A stretch of DNA of 49,470 nt from Dictyobacter arantiisoli (GTDB lineage Bacteria > Chloroflexota > Ktedonobacteria > Ktedonobacterales > Ktedonobacteraceae), in the NCBI RefSeq assembly GCF_008326305.1, contig NZ_BIXY01000053.1:1-49470 (forward strand), given 5' to 3'. Positions 42,678 through 49,470 of the stretch are shown in pieces; position 1 is the first letter of the stretch; each line of letters starts with the position of its first letter. A model generated the notes under the pieces. The model was given only the letters and a program-made list of their open reading frames with translations, was not told the origin of the DNA and did not search any database. Position numbers and translations under genes: made by a program.

Positions 42678-43844
42678 ATGTTTCGATTTTTGACGGCAGG
42701 AGAGTCGCATGGTCCCTGCTTGACGATGATTGTAGAAGGTTTACCCGCCGGATTAACGGTGGAGAAGGCGATTGTGGATGCTGATCTCCACAGGCGGCAG
42801 GGCGGATACGGGCGCGGAGGTCGCATGAAAATAGAAAAGGATGCGATCCGCTTCCTGGCCGGTGTACGTCATGGCAAGACACTGGGATCTCCTGTGACCA
42901 TGCAGATTGAAAACCTGGATTGGGTCAACTGGAATGAGCGTATGAGCGCGGCCCCGGTTGAGGCAGAAATCGATCCCGTGACACGTGTACGCCCGGGGCA
43001 TGCAGATTTTACTGGTTCCGTGAAATATAGTCATGATGATGTGCGCAATGTGATTGAGCGTTCCAGTTCACGTGAGACGGCCTCGCGGGTTGCGGTTGGT
43101 GGTCTCTGTCGCCAATATCTGGCGCAATTTGGCATTGAGATCCATAGCCATGTCCTTTCCGTTGCCAATGTTACCTATGAGACCGAGCGTGCTTTGACAG
43201 CGGATGCTTATTCAGTTGAGATGTGGAGCGCCGTCGAGCAATCTCCGATGCGTTGTGCTGATGCTACTCTGACCGAGAAGATGATTGCTCGTATCCTTGA
43301 GGCCAAGCGTGAGGGTGATACCTGCGGTGGTGTTTTTGAAGTTGTGGCGACCGGCTTACCCATTGGTCTGGGAACCTTTAGCCAGTGGGATCGTCGTTTG
43401 AGTGCTCGGCTTGGTATGGCTATGATGAGTATCCCATCCGTGAAGGGCATGGAGATTGGTTCTGGTTTTGCGGCGACACGTACCACTGGTTCGCATGTCC
43501 ATGATGTATTGCGCCATAATGAGCAAGGAAAGTGGTCTCATCTTACCAATAATGCAGGTGGCATTGAGGGTGGTATTTCCAATGGTGAGCCGATTGTGGT
43601 ACGCGTTGGTGTCAAGCCTATTCCCACGCTGGCCCGTTCATTACCATCAGTAGATCTGGCAACGGGAGAAAATACTGATGAGAGCCGCTATGAGCGCAGC
43701 GATGTCTGTGTCGTTCCAGCCGCAGGTGTGGTTGGCGAGGCAATGATGGCGATTGTGCTGACTGAAGCATTGATTGAAAAATTTGGCGGCGATAGCATTG
43801 AGGAAACATTGCGCAACTATCACTCTTTTGTACAGCAATATTAA
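42678..43844 (+). CDS. aroC: Chorismate synthase
   Basis: A 388-residue chorismate synthase, the last step of the shikimate pathway (EPSP to chorismate with reduced FMN). Signatures include 'TAGESHGPCLTMIVEGLPAGL' near the N-terminus (His in GESHG), 'RRQGGYGRGGRM', 'RPGHADFTGSVKY', 'RSSSRETASRVAVGG' and 'NNAGGIEGGISNGEPI'. Length is normal. The FMN- and substrate-binding His and Arg residues are conserved. GAGGAG precedes the ATG by about 7 nt, and a terminator follows the stop. Confidence 0.97.
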   Translation: MFRFLTAGESHGPCLTMIVEGLPAGLTVEKAIVDADLHRRQGGYGRGGRMKIEKDAIRFLAGVRHGKTLGSPVTMQIENLDWVNWNERMSAAPVEAEIDPVTRVRPGHADFTGSVKYSHDDVRNVIERSSSRETASRVAVGGLCRQYLAQFGIEIHSHVLSVANVTYETERALTADAYSVEMWSAVEQSPMRCADATLTEKMIARILEAKREGDTCGGVFEVVATGLPIGLGTFSQWDRRLSARLGMAMMSIPSVKGMEIGSGFAATRTTGSHVHDVLRHNEQGKWSHLTNNAGGIEGGISNGEPIVVRVGVKPIPTLARSLPSVDLATGENTDESRYERSDVCVVPAAGVVGEAMMAIVLTEALIEKFGGDSIEETLRNYHSFVQQY

Positions 43845-43892
43845 TTGTTGGCAAGCCCTATCCTTGAGTGTACATTGAGTATTCATCACAAG

Positions 43893-43926
43893 CGTCCCAG
43901 CGGGTAAAACCGTGGGATGTTTTTTT
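43893..43926 (+). terminator. Rho-independent terminator after aroC
   Basis: CGTCCCA pairs with TGGGATG (one G-T wobble), with inner stem CGG/CCG, followed by seven Ts (43920-43926). Confidence 0.9.
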
Positions 43927-43962
43927 GTGCTAGCAAGTGTGGCAATCGTATGTGAGAATAGA

Positions 43963-44457
43963 TTAATCCTGAGAGACTATATCGAGGGTAGGTTGAGGAT
44001 CGATGTTATCCTGAGCTAACTCCTGTTGTAACGTATGCCAGCAGTTGTCGCAGTAGCCTGCCGCGACCAATTCTAGCGAGAGATGGTGAAAGCCATATTG
44101 GGTTTGTAATTGCTCGTGGAGATCCCCTAACAGCGTTTCATCCAGGTGAATAGTGACATGGCAACGGCGACATATCAAATGATGATGCGCCTGTCCATCG
44201 GCTATTTCATACAATGGCTGGGCATCTGGAAGGTGACTCTCACGGATCAGGTCAACGCTTTTGAGCAATTCAAGGGTGCGATAGACGGTCGATAGACTGA
44301 CACAGGGATTTTGCTGTTGGACGCGTTCCATTATCTGATCAATACTCAGGTGGCCTTGAGCTTCCTGAATGACGTTTAAGATCATATGACGTTGTGGGGT
44401 TAAACGGTAGCCGTGCTTGCGCAGTATGGCATCGCTCGATTGTTGAAACGAATGCAT
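43963..44457 (-). CDS. Fur family transcriptional regulator
   Basis: 164 residues from the ATG chosen. The winged-helix domain (about 10-80: 'GYRLTPQRHMILNVI', 'SLSTVYRTLELL') is followed by the metal-binding dimerisation domain with 'HHHLICRRC' and 'CDNC', the Cys4 structural zinc site and the sensor histidines. It could be Fur, Zur or PerR; the residues around 'IHLDETLLGDLHEQL' do not let me choose. Repression of metal or peroxide genes elsewhere is likely. The ATG at 44457 has GGGAAGGGG 7 nt upstream; the frame extends 17 codons further with no binding site. Confidence 0.92.
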   Translation of the reverse strand: MHSFQQSSDAILRKHGYRLTPQRHMILNVIQEAQGHLSIDQIMERVQQQNPCVSLSTVYRTLELLKSVDLIRESHLPDAQPLYEIADGQAHHHLICRRCHVTIHLDETLLGDLHEQLQTQYGFHHLSLELVAAGYCDNCWHTLQQELAQDNIDPQPTLDIVSQD

Positions 44458-44594
44458 CCAGAAGCCCCTTCCCATAGATGTACAATACATATGTGTGTAT
44501 CCTAGCACTCGTAGGAAATGGCGTCAACGCATGCGTTTTCTGCCAGAAAAGGGCCGAGCCGCGTTTATTCTCAGTATGTGTTTGATTCCCATGC

Positions 44595-44703
44595 TCTCCA
44601 CGATCTCTGTGCATGAGTTTTCGCACCTGCGGTGCTCAAAATAGTTTTTAGTGTGTAGCGCAGGAAAGGTGCACAGCACCTTTCCTGCACTACACACTAA
44701 AAA
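44595..44703 (-). repeat. Dispersed palindromic repeat, copy B
   Basis: The 46-bp block 44595-44640 is the reverse complement of 59-104, differing at one base. It is joined to a hairpin with 28-nt arms (44645-44672 and 44676-44703) with one mismatch and the loop ACA, whose core is the same GCAGGAAAGGTGC as in copy A. Immediately beyond lies a GC-rich perfect hairpin GCAGGCGCG/CGCGCCTGC at 44708-44727. No transposase is present. It sits between the Fur gene and the small gene upstream of fdhD. Confidence 0.8.
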
Positions 44704-44813
44704 GGGCGCAGGCGCGCACGCGCCTGCCAGCAGGTGAGCAGCAAGATCCCGATGGGAGTGGGCATCAAACACTTTGTCAGTGAAGCTGTTTTGCTACGGT
44801 CTGGAGGGAAAAT

Positions 44814-45083
44814 ATGGTACACTGGGAGCATCGCTATCTTTTAGGCACAATGATTTTCTCTGTGGTGGGAAACGTGGTGCGGGATTTCGAGGATGAGTAT
44901 GAAGCCTGGCGCTGGTTGGAAAGTGGTGGTTGGGGATTAGTGGCAATCGAGCCGCCAGATCCTATCCGACCCGACGCATGTAAATATTACTTTAAGCGAC
45001 AATGCCCCTCTATAGCGAAGCCGGTTCCCATTAGCAGGACGTATTCCGTTGTGAACGAAGGACGGAGAAGGAGGCGTGTATGA
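44814..45083 (+). CDS. Small protein translationally coupled to fdhD
   Basis: An 89-residue protein that I do not recognise. It begins 'MVHWEHRYLLGTMIFSVVGN', with a short hydrophobic stretch (about 9-22) too weak to be a sure membrane helix, then 'DFEDEYEAWRWLESGGWGLVAI' rich in aromatic residues, and ends in a basic 'GRRRRRV'. It has two Cys, 14 residues apart, but no clear metal site. GGAGGG precedes the ATG by 5 nt, and the stop overlaps the fdhD start as ATGA, so it is almost certainly a real gene co-translated with fdhD. A role in Mo-enzyme maturation is a guess from position alone. Confidence 0.7.
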   Translation: MVHWEHRYLLGTMIFSVVGNVVRDFEDEYEAWRWLESGGWGLVAIEPPDPIRPDACKYYFKRQCPSIAKPVPISRTYSVVNEGRRRRRV

Positions 45084-45946
45084 CTTTTTCGCATTCCTGG
45101 CGTTCCGCACTCGATCCTCAGCGCGTGATGGAGGCTGGTGTGGTCCACTGGCAAGATGAGCATGCGCTGGAGGCTGCAGAATACCTCACGATGGAAGAGC
45201 CATTTGAGATTCGTCTGGCTCATCAAAGTTTAGCCGTTATTATGCGCACGCCCGGACATGATGAGGAGCTGGCGCTGGGCTTTTTGCTGACCGAAGGAAT
45301 TATCCACACGGGATATGATGTGCTCTCGGTAGCAAATGATGAGGATGAAGATGGGTTACCTCTGGAGAATGTAGTGACTGTGATGTTGAGATCGGTTACT
45401 CAACAGTCCGCTTTGCAGGCACATCCGACGATATTTGAGCGGCACTTTGCGGTTTCCGCCAGTTGCGGCCTGTGCGGCAAAAATAGCATTGCAGATATCT
45501 TGCAGGCTGTTCCAAGATTGGAACCGGATACATTGCAGGTCCCGGCCAGCATTTTCTATACGTTGTCGGATCAACTACGGGCGCAGCAGGCTGTTTTTCG
45601 TCATACAGGTGGCTTACATGCGGCTGGCCTCTATAATCTACAGGGAGAATTACTCTTGTCGCGTGAAGATATCGGTCGTCATAATGCTGTGGATAAGCTG
45701 ATTGGCAATGGTTTGTTGCAGGGGTTCTTTCCCTATCGAGAACATATCCTGTTAGTGAGTGGTCGCACCTCATTTGAGATTATCCAGAAAGCTTTATTAG
45801 CCAGAATTCCCTTTGTGACTGCTATTTCCGCGCCTTCCAGCATGGCGGTTGAGCTGGCTGACAAAGGGGGGATTACTTTAATCGGTTTTTTGCGCGATCA
45901 TTCCATGAATGTGTATACTCACCCAGAACGTATCAGTCAGGAATGA
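45080..45946 (+). CDS. fdhD: Formate dehydrogenase accessory sulfurtransferase FdhD
   Basis: A 288-residue FdhD, which transfers sulfur from a cysteine desulfurase to the molybdenum cofactor to activate formate dehydrogenases. The Cys pair is in 'SASCGLCGKNSI'. The cofactor-binding signatures are 'REDIGRHNAVDKLIG', 'LVSGRTSFEIIQKA' and 'SAPSSMAVELADKGGITLIGF'. Its start overlaps the stop of the small 89-residue gene (ATGA). The presence of fdhD implies a molybdo- or tungsto-formate dehydrogenase elsewhere in the genome; moaC in the same window fits. Confidence 0.96.
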   Translation: MTFSHSWRSALDPQRVMEAGVVHWQDEHALEAAEYLTMEEPFEIRLAHQSLAVIMRTPGHDEELALGFLLTEGIIHTGYDVLSVANDEDEDGLPLENVVTVMLRSVTQQSALQAHPTIFERHFAVSASCGLCGKNSIADILQAVPRLEPDTLQVPASIFYTLSDQLRAQQAVFRHTGGLHAAGLYNLQGELLLSREDIGRHNAVDKLIGNGLLQGFFPYREHILLVSGRTSFEIIQKALLARIPFVTAISAPSSMAVELADKGGITLIGFLRDHSMNVYTHPERISQE

Positions 45947-46077
45947 GTAGCTTTGTCCCCTCGTAAGTGCGTCCCTTTGTAGCTTGTTGTTTTGAAATTT
46001 CCTGGAATGGTAAGAAGGCCGGGAGCCATTGTGGTTGTACCTTCTGTGGCTCTCCCTTGGATATGATATAGATTTTT

Positions 46078-47517
46078 ATGCATAACGACACAATTGCAGC
46101 TATCGCGACTCCGCCCGGTGTTGGTGGTGTTGGTATCATTCGTGTGAGTGGCAGTGATGCCTTTGAGGTGGTCTTGCCCCTTTTAAAACGGCCCGGCAGT
46201 TCGACTGCCTTGCCTTCCTCACACAAATTAACCTATGGACAGATAATTGATCCACAAAGCAGCGAAGTGTTAGATGAGGTCCTGGTTGCCTTCATGCATG
46301 CTCCGCATACCTATACACGCGAACATGTTGTCGAGATTCAGGGTCACGGTGGTCCATTGGTGCTACAGCGCATCCTGCGGGCCGTCCTGGCACGGGGCGC
46401 TCGTCTTGCTAATCCCGGTGAGTTTACCATGCGTGCTTTCCTGAATGGTCGCCTGGACCTCGCTCAGGCTGAGGCTGTCATGGATCTGATTGAATCCGAA
46501 ACAGAAGCGGGACAGCGTCTGGCTATGCAGCAACTGCGCGGTCGTCTGTCGGATCAAGTTCAGCAGGCGCGCCATGCTACCCTCAGCGTCATTGCGCGCA
46601 TCGAGGCCAGTATCGATTTTCCTGAAGACGACATTCCAACCCCGCAGGCAGAGGAGCTTAATCCTCTAATTGATGAGGCACTGCGACAGGTTGAGTTGCT
46701 CCTGGCCGGATCTGATCAGGGTCGCCTCTATCGCCAGGGTCTGCGCACCGCCATCATCGGTCGTCCCAATGTTGGTAAATCCAGCTTGCTAAACGCCTTT
46801 TTACGAACTGAGCGTGCGATTGTCACCGCCATCGCTGGCACGACCAGGGATACCGTCGAGGAGGCGGTTAATCTGCGTGGGATACCATTGCATTTAATTG
46901 ATACGGCTGGCATTACACCCACCGAAGATCCAGTTGAGGCTATCGGGGTACAGAGGAGCAGAGCTGCCGCTGAGAGCGCCGATGTGATGTTACTGGTCTT
47001 TGATAGCTCTGAAGCGCTGACTGAACAGGATCGCCTGGTATCCACGGAGGCGCAGGCCATGGGATTTGGGGTACCATCTTCAACTTTATCTTCAGATGAG
47101 CAGGTTGCCACCCACCAACGCCCGGTTTTACTGGTACTGAATAAATCGGACCAGGAGCAACGCATTGACAGAGCGGAGCTAGAGCAACTGTGGCCTCATG
47201 CTACATTTATCTCTACTTCTACCTTCTCTGATGCCGGTCTCCAACAACTCGAAGATGCTCTGGCAGATGTTGTGCTGGCGGGCCGCATGCTGCATAGCGA
47301 GAGCGTGCTGGTGACCAGTACGCGTCATCAAGAAGCTTTGCGCCGAACAATGGAAAATTTACGCGCCGCAGGTCGTTCGTTAGAGCAACGCGTACCGCTA
47401 GACTTCGTCTCGATTGATTTGAGAACCGCCTATGATGCTCTGGGAGAAGTAACGGGTGAGACCGCTAGCGACGATTTATTAGATAAAATCTTTAGTGAGT
47501 TCTGTATTGGCAAATAA
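46078..47517 (+). CDS. mnmE: tRNA modification GTPase MnmE
   Basis: A 479-residue MnmE (TrmE). The N-terminal folate-binding domain begins 'DTIAAIATPPGVGGVGIIRVSG'. A helical domain follows, and the G domain has G1 'GRPNVGKSSLLN', G2 'GTTRDTVEE', G3 'DTAGI' and G4 'NKSD'. The C-terminal 'FCIGK' carries the catalytic Cys. With MnmG it forms the 5-carboxymethylaminomethyl group on wobble uridine of certain tRNAs. The G domain has an insert of about 20 residues before G4. In many bacteria mnmE lies near the origin; here it is without its usual neighbours. The ATG has only a weak ribosome binding site. Confidence 0.97.
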   Translation: MHNDTIAAIATPPGVGGVGIIRVSGSDAFEVVLPLLKRPGSSTALPSSHKLTYGQIIDPQSSEVLDEVLVAFMHAPHTYTREHVVEIQGHGGPLVLQRILRAVLARGARLANPGEFTMRAFLNGRLDLAQAEAVMDLIESETEAGQRLAMQQLRGRLSDQVQQARHATLSVIARIEASIDFPEDDIPTPQAEELNPLIDEALRQVELLLAGSDQGRLYRQGLRTAIIGRPNVGKSSLLNAFLRTERAIVTAIAGTTRDTVEEAVNLRGIPLHLIDTAGITPTEDPVEAIGVQRSRAAAESADVMLLVFDSSEALTEQDRLVSTEAQAMGFGVPSSTLSSDEQVATHQRPVLLVLNKSDQEQRIDRAELEQLWPHATFISTSTFSDAGLQQLEDALADVVLAGRMLHSESVLVTSTRHQEALRRTMENLRAAGRSLEQRVPLDFVSIDLRTAYDALGEVTGETASDDLLDKIFSEFCIGK

Positions 47518-47704
47518 TTTTAACGGTAATGCGCGAAGCAAGCGGTATCTTTTCTGTATAGGCTCTCATTAGTTGCCTGCGAGCATCTTTTTGCTGTTCA
47601 GCTATAAATTGCTACACTTTATGATTATGAGCCGTTTTTAAATATATGATCTTGCGGAAAAGATAGCTTGAAGCGATTGAGATAAAATAGAGGTAATTGA
47701 AGAC

Positions 47705-48937
47705 GTGAACGTATTGAAGAATGTCTTGAACATGCTAAAGAAACCTGCTGGCGTGATATTAATCGTAGTCGTTGTGCTTTGTATTGTGCTCGCCGCGCTT
47801 TCCTATCGATTGGTCAGCACATCCCTTGAGCAGCAGACACAGATGACGCAGGTATCTACCAGGACAGCGACACCAACACCGGCAAAGACCGCCCCGGCTA
47901 TCAAAGCCAGTCCCACGCCCGCGCCACTCCTCCTGCCTCCTGTAGATCGTTCGAAAATCAGAGGCATAGCCGGAGATCCAGGCACAGATTATACCAATAT
48001 TCCCTGGGTGCGTTTAAGTTCGCCAACTTGTGGTTGGGGTAACCTGCAGGGCCAGGCATTAAAAGATGTGATTCAGAAATATCATCGACAGGGCATCCGT
48101 GTTTTATTCTCCATCTGCCAGAACACAAATTTATTAGATACCGCCAAGTTTACTGACGCTGCTCAGGCGTATCCTGATGCGGTGCAATGTGGCAATGAGC
48201 AGATGAAACAGGACTCATCTGTGTCTTTTCTCTACGTGCAACCTGCTACATTTGCTAAATTCTACGATCTGTGTGAAAGCGCGATCCACAAACTACGGCC
48301 GGAAACTCCGGTGATTCTTGGTTCGCTTGATCCTCATGTAGCTGGCGCTGATTATCAGCTACTGGTTAATCAGGTTAACTACCTGGATCAGATGCAGACG
48401 GCCATGAATACCAATGTGCACCCTGGTGGACACTGGAACTGGCGTCACCAGACGCTCGGTCTGATTGATAGCTGGCACAATGGTTGGGGGGGATCAAATA
48501 ATCTCTCCGCCCTCTTTGACTTCTGGTCACAGCAATTTCAAATTGACAGCAAACAACTGGGCAATCATTTATGGGTTATTGAGGGGACCGGTTGTTTTAA
48601 AGGCTGCGGTATTAATGTGGACAACTCGTATGATGTTGGTGCTTCCCATATACTCTCGCTGGTTACCGACGTGCAAACCATCCAGCAATATGACGTGCCA
48701 TTTTTTTACTTTAGTGGGAAAGATTTTCAAGATCAAGGCATCAACTGGCCGATTGGTATTCTTGACATGAATGGTCATGCGAAGCCTATTCGCCAGGACC
48801 TGGCGATGGGAGCTGTCACTTTATCCCTCTCATGTGGTAGCAAGCATGTCACAGTAAAGAATCAGTTGCAACTGCTTGCCAATCTCTATAACAATTGCGC
48901 CTTGCCCGGCAACTACGTAAATATCCTGACCAGTTAA
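47705..48937 (+). CDS. Secreted or membrane-anchored glycoside-hydrolase-like protein
   Basis: A 410-residue protein. One N-terminal hydrophobic segment (about 15-33) is an uncleaved or signal anchor, followed by a Thr/Pro/Ala-rich linker (50-80). The remaining 320 residues look like a (beta/alpha)8 barrel of glycoside-hydrolase clan A: 'AVQCGNEQ' (Asn164-Glu165, the usual acid/base at the end of strand 4) and 'LWVIEGTGCF' (Glu293, candidate nucleophile on strand 7). Several Cys residues suggest extracytoplasmic disulfides. I cannot name the family or substrate. The GTG start has GAGGT about 12 nt upstream; an ATG at 47732 is an alternative. Confidence 0.65.
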   Translation: MNVLKNVLNMLKKPAGVILIVVVVLCIVLAALSYRLVSTSLEQQTQMTQVSTRTATPTPAKTAPAIKASPTPAPLLLPPVDRSKIRGIAGDPGTDYTNIPWVRLSSPTCGWGNLQGQALKDVIQKYHRQGIRVLFSICQNTNLLDTAKFTDAAQAYPDAVQCGNEQMKQDSSVSFLYVQPATFAKFYDLCESAIHKLRPETPVILGSLDPHVAGADYQLLVNQVNYLDQMQTAMNTNVHPGGHWNWRHQTLGLIDSWHNGWGGSNNLSALFDFWSQQFQIDSKQLGNHLWVIEGTGCFKGCGINVDNSYDVGASHILSLVTDVQTIQQYDVPFFYFSGKDFQDQGINWPIGILDMNGHAKPIRQDLAMGAVTLSLSCGSKHVTVKNQLQLLANLYNNCALPGNYVNILTS

Positions 48938-48958
48938 ACAGACCACCAGCTCAAATCC

Positions 48959-49009
48959 GTATCCTCACTGCAAGACCATGGGCTCTATATGAGATTGTAG
49001 TGAGGATAC
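48959..49009 (+). terminator. Hairpin after the glycoside-hydrolase-like gene
   Basis: GTATCCTCACT (48959-48969) pairs with AGTGAGGATAC (48999-49009); three further pairs (CAA/TTG) lie just inside after one mismatch. There is no T-run, so it is a weak or Rho-assisted terminator candidate. Confidence 0.6.
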
Positions 49010-49065
49010 ATGGACACCAATTTTACCAATCAGAGTGTCTCGCTAAAAATTGGTCCTGAAAAGGC

Positions 49066-49094
49066 TTGACAAAAGGGCTGAATCCAGGTATGAT
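49066..49094 (+). promoter_or_regulatory. Strong promoter P1, probable rRNA operon
   Basis: TTGACA (49066-49071), exactly 17 bp, TATGAT (49089-49094): eleven of twelve consensus bases. No gene starts within 370 bp downstream in the window, which fits a long stable-RNA leader. Confidence 0.85.
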
Positions 49095-49100
49095 TTATGA

Positions 49101-49470
49101 GTTGTCGTGAGTAACGCTACTAATGATGCAGGCCACATTAAAGTGGTCCCTCAGGGATACCAATTCTCCGCAGTACGAGACGTTTAGTCGAAGCTTTATT
49201 TGTCTTCTAGATTGAATGTTGAAACCGGAAAATGGAAATTATGAGGCAAGTAAAGTTCTTCGGAAAAGTACTTGACAAACCACCACAGGTATGCGATACT
49301 TCGAAAACCGAAGCGAGCGAACAAGAAAAACGAAATGCTCGTACAGCGATGTACCTTGACAACTGAAGAGTGGAAAGCAGAACAGTAACTGGAACTATAC
49401 AAAGAAAAATTTATAGCTCCTGTCAATTCAGTCTTGGATATGCAGCAATGCATAGGTTAAGACAACAACA
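49101..49470 (+). other. Probable rRNA operon leader (16S gene expected beyond window)
   Basis: No credible protein gene is present. A hairpin-forming GGTCCCT-c-AGGGATACC lies at about 49147-49163. The stretch TTGACAACTGAAGAGTGG at 49356-49373 resembles the box-A-like 'TTTGAAAACTGAA' sequence found in leaders of bacterial rRNA operons. Together with two tandem consensus promoters this suggests that a 16S rRNA gene begins shortly after the window. The 16S sequence itself is not seen. Confidence 0.6.
49272..49300 (+). promoter_or_regulatory. Promoter P2, probable rRNA operon
   Basis: TTGACA (49272-49277), 17 bp, GATACT (49295-49300). It lies 206 bp after P1, the tandem arrangement typical of rRNA operons. 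Confidence 0.7.

Noticed and set aside
49356-49361. A third TTGACA as promoter P3
   Set aside because: No -10-like hexamer lies 15-19 bp downstream, and the surrounding sequence fits a box-A-like leader element better.
1-49470. CRISPR arrays, prophage or plasmid genes
   Set aside because: No regularly spaced direct repeats, cas genes, integrases, terminases, capsid or partition genes were seen.

Overview
The window looks like chromosomal DNA of a heterotrophic, spore-forming-type Chloroflexota, most plausibly a Ktedonobacteria member. That is an inference from gene content: XRE-TPR regulators, FHA and cyclophilin paralogues, a DnaD/DnaI-type helicase loader set in a moderate-GC genome, and many start codons other than ATG. 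There is no phage, plasmid, insertion sequence or CRISPR array. Most genes are housekeeping or regulatory.

Layout. 1-10.6 kb holds short, mostly single-gene units: a PadR regulator, a glycine-zipper stress protein, a small membrane protein, an FHA membrane protein, an MBL-fold hydrolase, a zinc-ribbon protein, a KAS III-like synthase, a frameshifted acetyltransferase, a PAP2 phosphatase, a coiled-coil protein and a hotdog thioesterase. Many are separated by long, near-perfect hairpins. 10.6-21.6 kb is a continuous minus-strand block: ftsH; a CruA-like lycopene cyclase with an alpha/beta hydrolase and a methyltransferase; clpP; and a replication set of helicase loader ATPase, DnaD-domain protein and dnaB. 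Directly upstream of dnaB lies a 935-bp gene-free region with a dense cluster of DnaA boxes (22.09-22.23 kb). It is a candidate replication origin or DnaA-controlled region.

22.5-24.8 kb (plus strand) carries two cyclophilins and a SnoaL-like protein. 24.9-31.2 kb (minus strand) carries a membrane protein, lepB, a two-domain glycosyltransferase with a Wzx-type flippase, and an ECF-like sigma factor. A tRNA-Gln(CTG) with its own consensus promoter and a 43-bp inverted repeat follow, then mdh, rsmI and an acyl-CoA synthetase.

35.4-41.8 kb is a regulatory island: two paralogous XRE-TPR regulators flank a divergent sigma-like protein, a protein with a zinc anti-sigma signature (HxxxCxxC), and moaC. 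This sigma-like/anti-sigma-like pair is the best candidate for an undescribed system here. 41.8-49.5 kb holds aroC, a Fur-family regulator, a dispersed palindromic repeat (second copy at the window start), a small gene translationally coupled to fdhD, mnmE, and a secreted glycoside-hydrolase-like protein. The last 400 bp contain two tandem consensus promoters and a leader that looks like the upstream region of an rRNA operon lying just beyond the window.

Functions were assigned by reading motifs, not by database search. Start codons were moved where a ribosome binding site clearly favoured an internal start; each change is stated.
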